The notes below the pieces were generated by a model that saw nothing but the letters and a program-made list of their open reading frames with translations, did not search any database and had not been told where the DNA came from. Below are positions 44,337 to 51,927 of a stretch of DNA of 64,000 nt, piece by piece. Within the stretch, counting starts at the first letter, position 1; each line of letters opens with the position of its first letter. Source of the stretch: Lentiprolixibacter aurantiacus (GTDB taxonomy: Bacteria > Bacteroidota > Bacteroidia > Flavobacteriales > Flavobacteriaceae); the NCBI RefSeq assembly GCF_026241225.1, contig NZ_JAPFQP010000002.1:476926-540925 (forward strand), written 5' to 3'. The position numbers were made by a program, and so were the translations under genes.

Positions 44337-45323
44337 ATGATGACAGAGAAAATAGTTTTGGCAATAGACATAGGCGGCAGCCTGACCAAAATTGGCCTGG
44401 TTACCCGGACTGGTAGTATTTTGGAGAAAAGGGTGTTCAGGACCAATGGGCAGGATCCTTTCAATATTTTTCTGGAAAAGCTGAAATCTGAAATCGAAAT
44501 ATTAATTACCAGTCTGGATTCCACCCATAAATTGATTTCCATAGGCATTGGAGCTCCCAACGCAAATTCCCTCACCGGAAATATTGAAAATCCGCCCAAT
44601 TTATCATGGGGTCCCCTCACTCCCATTTCAAAAATTATCGGGGAGACCTATAATTTACCCGTAGTACTGGCCAATGATGCCAATGCGGCTGCCCTGGGCG
44701 AAATGAAATTTGGAACTGCAAAAGGCATGAAGCACTTTGTGGTGCTTACCCTGGGTACCGGACTTGGTAGCGGCATAATATCCGATGGTAAACTATTGAT
44801 AGGAGAACATGCTTTGGCCGGGGAGATTGGCCATGTAAATGTGGATCCCGATGGTCGCCAATGCAATTGTGGATTACAGGGGTGCCTGGAAACCTATGCC
44901 TCGGTGACTGGTATCCGGCGGACTGTTTTTGAGCTCATGGCTGAGATGAGCGCAGATTCCCCTCTGCGCGGAATCAGTTTCGAGGATATGACCGGGGAGC
45001 ATATCTCCGATGCGGCCCTGGCAGGAGATGCTATTGCGCTAAAGGCATTTGATAAAACAGGAGAGATACTGGGCAGTAAAATGGCTGATATTGTGGCCCA
45101 TCTGGACCCGGAAGCTATTATTTTATCAGGAGGACTAAGCAAAGCAGGAGATATTTTACTTAACCCCATTAAGCGGTTCATGGAACTTCGTCTTTTTAAT
45201 GCTTACAAAGGAAAAGTAAAGGTTTTGATATCAACTACCACAAGTTCCGATGCCATTCTGGGACCTGCCGCCCTGGCATGGTCGGCCTTAGAAAAAGACA
45301 CTCCTAATAGTCCGAACAGCTGA
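44337..45323 (+). CDS. ROK family sugar kinase
   Basis: 328 residues from the tandem ATG ATG at 44337. ATP site IDIGGSLTKIGLV, then GAPNANSLTGNIENPPNL, LANDANAAALGEMKFG, TLGTGLGSGIISDGKLLIG, and the ROK signature GEIGHVNVDPDGRQCNCGLQGCLETYAS with three Cys and a His for zinc. These are kinase residues rather than repressor residues, and no N-terminal HTH exists. It phosphorylates a hexose such as glucose in the cytoplasm. Glucose from the beta-glucan locus could feed it, though it lies outside that locus. Confidence 0.92.
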   Translation: MMTEKIVLAIDIGGSLTKIGLVTRTGSILEKRVFRTNGQDPFNIFLEKLKSEIEILITSLDSTHKLISIGIGAPNANSLTGNIENPPNLSWGPLTPISKIIGETYNLPVVLANDANAAALGEMKFGTAKGMKHFVVLTLGTGLGSGIISDGKLLIGEHALAGEIGHVNVDPDGRQCNCGLQGCLETYASVTGIRRTVFELMAEMSADSPLRGISFEDMTGEHISDAALAGDAIALKAFDKTGEILGSKMADIVAHLDPEAIILSGGLSKAGDILLNPIKRFMELRLFNAYKGKVKVLISTTTSSDAILGPAALAWSALEKDTPNSPNS

Positions 45324-45332
45324 TTATTTTGT

Positions 45333-45387
45333 AGAGATGTATCTATTTCTCAATGCAGAGATGTATCTATTTCTCAATAAAGAGATG
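45333..45387. repeat. 24-base tandem repeat, about 2.3 copies
   Basis: Two adjacent units (45333-45356 and 45357-45380) differ only in the last two bases, and a third partial unit AGAGATG begins at 45381. Each unit has GAGA and TCTC ends able to form a small hairpin. It lies in the 341-base gene-free stretch between the ROK kinase and nrdG. Confidence 0.7.
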
Positions 45388-45423
45388 GTTTCCCTCCAAA
45401 ACAATCTTATGGATTAAATTACT

Positions 45424-45570
45424 TTATATGCCCTTGAACTGAAAAACAACAGAAAACGAACTGTTGCCAGCAGCATCTTGCGTTACCAGCTGCCAGTAAT
45501 ACGTGGATCCGGTATTAACCTGAACCTCAAAACTCATTTGATCCGTTGTTCTTCTTGCCCTGCCGGATTG
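45424..45570 (-). pseudogene. Remnant of a fibronectin III/Ig-like domain gene
   Basis: A 48-codon frame closed by stops on both ends reads, from its ATG at 45537, MSFEVQVNTGSTYYWQL and then VTQDAAGNSSFSVVFQF, ending KGI. This is the C-terminal strand pattern of an Fn3/Ig-like module (tYYWqv..D..GNsS...F). No start, signal peptide or rest of a protein is found around it, and the composition is more coding-like than the flanks. It looks like the tail of a deleted surface protein gene. The tandem repeat at 45333 lies just beyond its 3' end. Confidence 0.55.
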
Positions 45571-45638
45571 TTAATAACTTTTTTAATAACTCATTTTGCT
45601 AGTCCTAACACACTTTTGTGTGTGCTGTAATTTTATAT

Positions 45639-45654
45639 ATGATAATTTAATCAT
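45639..45654 (+). promoter_or_regulatory. Candidate operator before nrdG
   Basis: ATGAT-6-ATCAT inverted repeat, 10 bases before the ATG at 45665. A second small hairpin (ACACAC-4-GTGTGT, 45608-45623) lies upstream. The Rrf2-type regulator at 48464 has an ATCAT-2-ATGAT repeat in its own upstream region (48510-48521). A shared binder is possible but weakly supported. Confidence 0.3.
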
Positions 45655-45664
45655 TTATTATTTT

Positions 45665-46114
45665 ATGCATTGTTATGATTTCAACGTGGTGCTTCAGGAA
45701 GTACCAGGTGAGATAAGCCTTTGTTTTAGCATTTCCGGCTGCCCATTGCGATGCCCCGGTTGCCACTCCCCCTTTTTATGGAAAAATCAATCCGGTAATA
45801 AAATCACCCTTGAAAACTTTAAGGAATTCCTGCACCAGTATTACGGTTTCGCCTCCTGCATTTTGTTCATGGGTGGCGAATGGCACCCCCATGAGCTTAT
45901 TCCTATGCTTAAATATGCTCAGAGTATGGGCTATAAAACTTGTCTTTACACAGGGCAAGAGCAGGTAGAACCAGGAATACTGGAATATCTGACCTACATT
46001 AAAACAGGCCCCTGGATCGAGGAACTTGGGGGGTTATCCAGCAAAAAAACCAATCAGATTTTCCGGGAAGTCAGCACCAATAAAATCCTTAATCATCTAT
46101 TTATACCTAAATAA
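45665..46114 (+). CDS. nrdG: Anaerobic ribonucleotide reductase activating protein
   Basis: 149 residues from the ATG at 45665; the open frame upstream to 45596 is not needed. The radical-SAM cluster motif CPLRCPGC (C-x3-C-x2-C) is in SISGCPLRCPGCHSPFLW, followed by LFMGGEWHPHELIPML. NrdG binds a 4Fe-4S cluster and SAM and makes the glycyl radical on NrdD under anaerobic conditions. It is short but within the size of NrdG. The nrdD gene starts eight bases later. Confidence 0.92.
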   Translation: MHCYDFNVVLQEVPGEISLCFSISGCPLRCPGCHSPFLWKNQSGNKITLENFKEFLHQYYGFASCILFMGGEWHPHELIPMLKYAQSMGYKTCLYTGQEQVEPGILEYLTYIKTGPWIEELGGLSSKKTNQIFREVSTNKILNHLFIPK

Positions 46115-46122
46115 CAACTCCT

Positions 46123-47958
46123 ATGACCCGACTAACAGAAGAACAGATAAACAACAAGATTTCATTCATAAATCGTTACCTCGCCTCTCAAAATGCCGCA
46201 GATGGATCAAAAGTGGATTCGAATGCCAATGTTACCTCCAAGAATATTGCTACCATGGAGGCCGAACTCAATAAAGATTTCAATATCCAAATAAACCGTA
46301 CCCTGGTCAGGCAAAAAATTGCCAGCCTTTTTGGGAATGATCTGGCGGACGAATATATCAGGCAAATTGAATCCCATGAGATATATGTTCACGACGAAAC
46401 TTCCCTGAAGCCCTATTGCGCATCCATAAGCATGTATCCGTTTTTACTGGATGGCCTGACAAAAATAGGTGGAGAGAGCAGGGCCCCCAAGCATCTGGAA
46501 AGCTTCTGTGGTGAATTTGTAAACCTCGTATTTGCCGTAAGTTCACAATTTGCAGGTGCCCTGGCAACCGTTGAATTCCTGATGTATTTTGACCACTTTG
46601 CGGCAAAGGATTACGGTGACAACTACCTGAAAACGCATAGAGGGATCATAGAAAATCATCTCCAGCACGTAGTGTACGCCATAAACCAACCCGCGGCGGC
46701 ACGGGGCTATCAATCCGTATTCTGGAATATCTCCGTATATGACGAGCCCTATTTTAAAAGTATGTTCGGCGATTTTGTCTTCCCGGATATGAGCCAACCG
46801 GAATGGGAGCGAATTAAGAAATTGCAAGCCTTCTTTATGCATTGGTTCAATGAAGAACGCAACAAGGCTGTACTTACTTTCCCGGTTGTTACAGCTGCTA
46901 TGTTGATTAAAGACGGGGTCCCGGCAGATCCCGTCTTTACTGAAATGTGCGCAAAAGAACTCAGCGAAGGCAACTCCTTTTTTATTTATCAATCTGAAAA
47001 TGCGGATAGCCTGGCCTCCTGCTGTCGATTGCGAAATGAGATAAGTGACAACACCTTCAGCTATTCCCTCGGAGCCGGTGGAGTAGCAACGGGCTCCATA
47101 AACGTGATTACCATGAATATGAACCGTTTGATACAGAATGGTGCTGATATCGCTTCAGAAGTGCGCAAAATCCATAAATACCAGGTTGCATTCCGCAAAC
47201 TTATGGACGACTATAACAGTAGCGGTATGCTACCGGTCTATCATGCTGGCTTGATCTCTATGGAAAAGCAGTTCCTTACTATTGGTATAAACGGAATGGT
47301 GGAAGCAGCAGAAAGCCGGGGAATTACGGTAGGGAATAATTCGGCATACAAGCGTTTTGTTAACCACTATCTCAAAGCGATCTATGAAGAAAATAAAGCG
47401 GCTAAAGCAAAATACGGTTATCTCTTTAACACAGAATTCGTTCCCGCCGAAAATTTGGGTGTAAAAAATGCAAAATGGGACCATCAGGATGGCTTATTTG
47501 TTAAAAGAGACTGCTATAATTCTTACTTTTTCGTGGTAGAGGATAACAAGACCAACACCCTGGACAAGATAATACTTCATGGAAAGGAAATAATTAAATA
47601 CCTGGATGGAGGTTCGGCATTGCATCTGAACCTGGAAGAAACCCCCAATAAGGAAGGGTTTATTAAACTGATCCATGCCACGGCACAAGCGGGCTGCAAT
47701 TATTTTTGTTTTAATATAAGAATTACGCTTTGCAACGATTGCGGGCATATTGACAAACGCACCAGATACAGCTGTAACAAATGTTCTTCTAAAAACGTGG
47801 ACCATGCCACCCGGGTAATAGGTTACCTGAAACGTGTTTCCAATTTTAGTTCCGGCAGGCAAAAGGAGCATAACCTGAGACATTATCACATTAACCAATC
47901 CAGGGGAAAGGATACTTCCCTTCAGGAAATGGAAACAGAGCCTTGTGTACTATCGTGA
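46123..47958 (+). CDS. nrdD: Anaerobic (class III) ribonucleoside-triphosphate reductase
   Basis: 611 residues. It makes dNTPs from NTPs without oxygen. Seen: SKNIATMEAELNKDFNIQINR at the N-terminus, YCASISMYP, SENADSLASCCRLRNE (active-site Cys pair), a zinc site CNDCGHIDKRTRYSCNKC near residue 545, and the glycyl radical Gly567 in RVIGYL (codon 47821-47823). No ATP-cone domain is evident at the N-terminus, unlike many NrdD, so allosteric activity control may differ. Twenty-two residues follow the last basic stretch. It forms an operon with nrdG. Confidence 0.93.
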   Translation: MTRLTEEQINNKISFINRYLASQNAADGSKVDSNANVTSKNIATMEAELNKDFNIQINRTLVRQKIASLFGNDLADEYIRQIESHEIYVHDETSLKPYCASISMYPFLLDGLTKIGGESRAPKHLESFCGEFVNLVFAVSSQFAGALATVEFLMYFDHFAAKDYGDNYLKTHRGIIENHLQHVVYAINQPAAARGYQSVFWNISVYDEPYFKSMFGDFVFPDMSQPEWERIKKLQAFFMHWFNEERNKAVLTFPVVTAAMLIKDGVPADPVFTEMCAKELSEGNSFFIYQSENADSLASCCRLRNEISDNTFSYSLGAGGVATGSINVITMNMNRLIQNGADIASEVRKIHKYQVAFRKLMDDYNSSGMLPVYHAGLISMEKQFLTIGINGMVEAAESRGITVGNNSAYKRFVNHYLKAIYEENKAAKAKYGYLFNTEFVPAENLGVKNAKWDHQDGLFVKRDCYNSYFFVVEDNKTNTLDKIILHGKEIIKYLDGGSALHLNLEETPNKEGFIKLIHATAQAGCNYFCFNIRITLCNDCGHIDKRTRYSCNKCSSKNVDHATRVIGYLKRVSNFSSGRQKEHNLRHYHINQSRGKDTSLQEMETEPCVLS

Positions 47959-48014
47959 TTGATCTGTAGCAAACTGCTGCATGAAGTATTTACAGAAGGG
48001 AAGCAAATATGGGT

Positions 48015-48464
48015 TTACTTTTCGAGGAACCCCTTCAGGGAAATAACCCTCCCCTTCTCCTCTATTTCCTCAGCCAGTGTAGCGATTGTTTTCTGACGGA
48101 AGTCCTGCAGTAGTTCATCCTTAAATGGGGAAACAAGATGATGTACCGGACAGGGATTAACATCGTCACATTTTGAAAGGCCCAGAAAGCATTCATCAAA
48201 TTTATACGTGCCGTCAATGGCGCTTATTATTTCCCATATGGTATTATCCCGATTGGATTGATCCAGGAAAAAGCCCCCTCCCGGACCTTTTACAGAGGAT
48301 ACCAATCTATTTGTTGCCAGTTTCCGTAATAATTGCGCCAGAAAAGGTTGGGGCATTTCCAGTTCTTCGGCAATCGTCCTTACCCCATGTCTGGCCTTTT
48401 CATCACTGTGCAATGCGAGGTATATCACAGCCCTTATGGCATATTTACAGGCGTTGGATAACAT
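48015..48464 (-). CDS. Rrf2 family transcriptional regulator, Fe-S type
   Basis: 149 residues. The winged helix at the N-terminus (ACKYAIRAVIYLALHS, GVRTIAEELEMPQPFLAQLLRKL, LVSSVKGPGGGF) fits the Rrf2 family. Cys92, Cys99 and Cys105 (ECFLGLSKCDDVNPC) match the cluster-ligand spacing of IscR and NsrR, so it probably senses nitric oxide, oxygen or cluster status. It faces nrdD convergently and is a candidate regulator of nrdG-nrdD, as anaerobic reduction enzymes are commonly under such control. The target is inference. Confidence 0.88.
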   Translation of the reverse strand: MLSNACKYAIRAVIYLALHSDEKARHGVRTIAEELEMPQPFLAQLLRKLATNRLVSSVKGPGGGFFLDQSNRDNTIWEIISAIDGTYKFDECFLGLSKCDDVNPCPVHHLVSPFKDELLQDFRQKTIATLAEEIEEKGRVISLKGFLEK

Positions 48465-48623
48465 ATGATCTAAATTGAGTTTTTAAAGATAACTAAAAGG
48501 TCGTTTTATCATAGATGATTTTTGACCGATGCAAAAGATACCATTTCATCGAAAAAATCGTTTTTGAAGTAGGGTATGCCAATACTTGATTGTTATACCC
48601 CCGAATCATTAAATCTAAATGCT

Positions 48624-49403
48624 ATGTTTACCTTAAAATCTATTATGAGATCACTACTGGTTTTATTTTCATTTTCCTTTTTATTCGTTAGCTGCTCCAA
48701 TGATGAAGCTGATGGAATGGGAACCCTGAAAGTAAGTGCCAGGGCCGCTGTTAATCAGACTTCAGGTTCCGCTAAGGAAGCAGGTTCCGCAAGATCGGTC
48801 AATACCGATGTTTTTGTAAGTACCTTCCTGGTTAATATCACTGAATTTGAGCTGGAAATGGACGACTGGGAACTGGAAATTGAAACTGAGTCAGAAATTG
48901 ATGACGATTCCTGGGACGATGACGGGTATTACGACTTTGAGGATGAATTTGAGCTGGAAGGTCCTTTTGAGTTGGATCTGCTTGCTGGTGAGATCAGCTT
49001 CCTTGCCGTGGATGTGCCCAATGGGGAATTTGAAGAACTGGAATTTAAATTTGACCGAAGTACTAATCCAGAAAGCAATCTGTTCGGTAAATCTGTACTC
49101 ATTGAGGGTACTGTGAATGATGTACTCTTTATTTTCTGGCACGATTTCGAAGATGAAGTTGAAGTAGACTTTGAAGAGCCTGAATTCGATATCACCATCA
49201 ACAATAATACGGAAGGGATTTCAATTGAATTCGACCTGTCGCTCATCTTCGATGTGGTAGCAGGTATCGACCTTTCCCAGGCAGTAGATGGAAACGAAGA
49301 CGGTACCATTGAAATCAGCCCTGAAGACCCAGATGGCAACAATGAACTTGCTCACATGATCAGGGAGCGCATCAAAACGGCAATTGATCTCCTGGATGAT
49401 TAA
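48624..49403 (+). CDS. Highly acidic lipoprotein, DUF4382-like
   Basis: 259 residues from the ATG at 48624 (MFTLKSIMRSLLVLFSFSF), with a lipobox FVSC at about residues 23-26. A run of Asp and Glu (about residues 94-135, for example DDDSWDDDGYYDFEDEFELEG) gives a very acidic charge. The pattern GTLKVSARAAV, LDLLAGEISFLAVDVPNGEFEELEFKFD and VLIEGTVNDVLF recalls DUF4382, a beta-rich surface family of Bacteroidota. The function is unknown. Acidic, calcium-like patches may bind cations. It has its own terminator. Confidence 0.75.
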   Translation: MFTLKSIMRSLLVLFSFSFLFVSCSNDEADGMGTLKVSARAAVNQTSGSAKEAGSARSVNTDVFVSTFLVNITEFELEMDDWELEIETESEIDDDSWDDDGYYDFEDEFELEGPFELDLLAGEISFLAVDVPNGEFEELEFKFDRSTNPESNLFGKSVLIEGTVNDVLFIFWHDFEDEVEVDFEEPEFDITINNNTEGISIEFDLSLIFDVVAGIDLSQAVDGNEDGTIEISPEDPDGNNELAHMIRERIKTAIDLLDD

Positions 49404-49419
49404 TTTTCCGTTACATAAT

Positions 49420-49453
49420 AAAAAAGCTTCCTGTTCCTCAGGAAGCTTTTTTT
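49420..49453. terminator. Bidirectional terminator between the acidic lipoprotein and the hydrolase
   Basis: Stem AAAAAGCTTCCTG / CAGGAAGCTTTTT, 5-base loop, T run on the plus strand. It can serve both convergent genes. Its stem shares AAGCTTCC with the hairpin at 50936. Confidence 0.85.
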
Positions 49454-49477
49454 GTACCACATTATTCAAAGAAAAGC

Positions 49478-50767
49478 CTAATCCCGTATCATCTCCAGCC
49501 AACTGGCCATGGAGTCCAAATAATCATCGTGTAGCTTGGCCCAATATGGAAAGTCTGTTTTCCCGGTATGGTGCATAGAATGATTTGCACCCTTCAGTAT
49601 TACAAGCTTAAAATCTTCATTATTTGCTTTTTCAAGTGCTACGCTAATTAATTTATGGCTATTTGGCGGTATAATCTCGTCAGCCATCCCCTGAATAATC
49701 AATACAGGCTGTTTTATCTTTTCAAAATACGGCAATGGATTAAAGAGCAACTTCTCATCAATGGTTATCTCATCAAGGTTGGGAACCCACACCGAAGAAA
49801 ACCAGGGAGCCGACTTTTTGGTTTGTATTGACTTCTCCAGATCAGCCCTTGAAACAGTCCCGGCTATATGTTGAAACACTTGTTTCTGAAACAAACTGGC
49901 TGCCTCAAGATTGTCTCCCAGAATTTCCCGGTTCCTGTTCTTCCAATAGTTCAGATCACTCTCCAGCAAAGAGCTGCCTGGGCAACTAACAGCAATACCA
50001 AAACGGAGTTCTTCTAATTCTCCCAGAATTTTGGGCACCTTGGTTGCTCCCTGGCTACTTCCCTTAATTCCAATTTGCGATATAGGAATATTGGTCTTTT
50101 TGGTAAAATATTTAATAGCATTGACATCGTCCATTACCAGTTCATCCATCGTTGCCGTATACCAATCACCTTGTGAAATACCGGTCCCTCTTTTGTCATA
50201 ATGAAAGGTCGTATAACCTTTTTGGGCAAAATAGATAGCTTCGGCCCTAGAGCCACTCCGATCTCCCGGACCAGAGGAAGTAACAAAAACAAGAGCTTTA
50301 TTATTAGCATTTCCAGGTTTCCATATGGTTCCAGACAATAGCAGCCCATTGGATTGAAATACGATATCCTGAGATTGAACTTTATGGGCTTCAGCATCCA
50401 ATTCCTTCTTTAGGTTATAATTAACCGTTAGCGTGTCTACAGTCAAAGACCCTGTTAGAGAAGCCTCTTTAGCATGCCATTTGTTCTTAAAGGTGTAGGT
50501 GTACTGGTCGCTTTGTAAAATGAAGTTAATGGAATCTCCTATGCTCACAACATTTCTTGCGGGTATCTGAATAGCGTTTTGTTCCAGACTGGAGAATGAT
50601 ACTCGCCAGGCCGTAGAATCTTTATCTATTTCAAAAGAAATATTATCGCTGAAGTTGCCATAATTAAAATCTCCTGTGAATTTTCCCTCTATATCTTTGG
50701 TGTTTTCGGTACCTGAGCAAGATAGCAGGAGTATTGAAGCTAAAAGTAATCCGAATAGCTTTTTCAT
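49478..50767 (-). CDS. Alpha/beta hydrolase lipoprotein
   Basis: 429 residues with a type II signal peptide (MKKLFGLLLASILLLSC, lipid Cys17). The first 150 residues are beta-rich and the rest is an alpha/beta hydrolase: FVTSSGPGDRSGSRAEA, YDKRGTGISQGDWYTATM, the nucleophile elbow GIKGSSQGA (Ser in GSSQG) and the late His in GANHSMHHTG. It is a likely periplasmic esterase or peptidase-like hydrolase, anchored in a membrane. The substrate is unknown. It is a single leftward gene; 221 bases separate it from the end of the glucan locus. Confidence 0.88.
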   Translation of the reverse strand: MKKLFGLLLASILLLSCSGTENTKDIEGKFTGDFNYGNFSDNISFEIDKDSTAWRVSFSSLEQNAIQIPARNVVSIGDSINFILQSDQYTYTFKNKWHAKEASLTGSLTVDTLTVNYNLKKELDAEAHKVQSQDIVFQSNGLLLSGTIWKPGNANNKALVFVTSSGPGDRSGSRAEAIYFAQKGYTTFHYDKRGTGISQGDWYTATMDELVMDDVNAIKYFTKKTNIPISQIGIKGSSQGATKVPKILGELEELRFGIAVSCPGSSLLESDLNYWKNRNREILGDNLEAASLFQKQVFQHIAGTVSRADLEKSIQTKKSAPWFSSVWVPNLDEITIDEKLLFNPLPYFEKIKQPVLIIQGMADEIIPPNSHKLISVALEKANNEDFKLVILKGANHSMHHTGKTDFPYWAKLHDDYLDSMASWLEMIRD

Positions 50768-50935
50768 ATTTCCAGTAGTTTTACCAGTGTATTTACCATT
50801 ATTATAAATTTAGCATAAGCTCGCCTGGTGATTGAATCTTTATCTATAATAGACTGTTTGTAGTACTGCTTGTTACGTAATTTAACAATCCATTATTAAT
50901 TAAAGGTTCGTTTTAACCCTCTCGTCCCCCCAACT

Positions 50936-50967
50936 AAAAAAGCTTCCCATTTATCAGGAAGCTTTTT
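50936..50967 (-). terminator. Terminator at the end of the beta-glucan locus
   Basis: Minus-strand stem AAAAAGCTTCC / GGAAGCTTTTT with a 9-base loop, T run after it. It lies 22 bases after the stop of the last GH17 gene and probably ends the leftward transcript. Confidence 0.8.
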
Positions 50968-50988
50968 CTTTTTTTAAAGAGTTAAGTT

Positions 50989-51879
50989 CTAAAATTTTAA
51001 TTGCTCATCCTTATCCCAAAGACCCCAATAGGCACCTACATCTCCTTCGGCTCCAACTTTCCAGGATTCATCGAAAGAGGAGAAGTAGAAGATCTCAATA
51101 TCGTCTTCCTGGGCCCACTTCATCATATTCATGAAATACTTCAGGTAATTTTCATAGGATGGATACGCTCCCTCCAGGCTGGTACCCTGACTGGGCCATC
51201 CGGTTTCTGAAATAATTACTTTCTTACCGTTTCCTGCACGTAAGGCCCGCTGGTACATATCTTTGATGTAAAGCAGGGAATAATCCATATCGCAGCCTTC
51301 CCAGAAAGGATAGCAGTTTGCAAGGATCACATCACAGGCATCCGCAATTCGGGGTCGTTCAGCAAACTCGTAATAAGCATCTACGTAGGCCACAGGCACA
51401 TCTACATTAATTCCGTCTTTAACTTGTTGGATAAAGTCCAGTAACTGGTCTTCATTCAAATCGCCCCGCAGCATAACCTCATTCCCCACCGCGGCGATAT
51501 CCACATAGCCCTGGTTGGTTATTTCAATCAGGTTTTTGATTTCGTTTGCATTGATCTCAGGGTCGTCTCCAAGCCAGGCACCGGCCATGGATTTGATACC
51601 AAATTCCCTTGCTATCCTGGGAATTTCTTCGTTTCCTTCCGTACAGGAAAACGAACGTATCCAATCCGTATAGGGTGCAATGATCTCCATGCGCCTTCTA
51701 ATTTGTTCCTCAGAGATTTGATCTCCAGGTTTCTGGCCCTCTTCATAGGGGCTAAAACACAGGCCATGCATTCCTTCCTCAAGGATCTCGCGTGCTAATT
51801 TTTGCAAATCCTTTTTAGACATCCCGGCATAATCTAGTGCCGCAAGTGCCAATCGTTTTTCTTTTCTTATGTAGGACAT
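50989..51879 (-). CDS. Glycoside hydrolase family 17, no signal peptide
   Basis: 296 residues, a TIM-barrel beta-1,3-glucanase-type GH17. The acid-base Glu is in VGNEVM (Glu134) and the nucleophile Glu in ISETGWPS (Glu225), both at family positions. There is no signal peptide or lipobox (start MSYIRKEKRLALAALDYAG), so the enzyme should act in the cytoplasm, possibly on imported laminarin oligosaccharides, by hydrolysis or transglycosylation. It is the last gene of the locus, 48 bases after the MFS symporter. Confidence 0.88.
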   Translation of the reverse strand: MSYIRKEKRLALAALDYAGMSKKDLQKLAREILEEGMHGLCFSPYEEGQKPGDQISEEQIRRRMEIIAPYTDWIRSFSCTEGNEEIPRIAREFGIKSMAGAWLGDDPEINANEIKNLIEITNQGYVDIAAVGNEVMLRGDLNEDQLLDFIQQVKDGINVDVPVAYVDAYYEFAERPRIADACDVILANCYPFWEGCDMDYSLLYIKDMYQRALRAGNGKKVIISETGWPSQGTSLEGAYPSYENYLKYFMNMMKWAQEDDIEIFYFSSFDESWKVGAEGDVGAYWGLWDKDEQLKF

Positions 51880-51927
51880 AAGTGTTCCTTTTTAATCGTT
51901 TCTATTAATCTATTTTTCAATCTCTGC

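Noticed and set aside
45333..45387. The 24-base repeat as a CRISPR array
   Set aside because: The units are directly adjacent without spacers and only about 2.3 copies exist; no cas genes are near.
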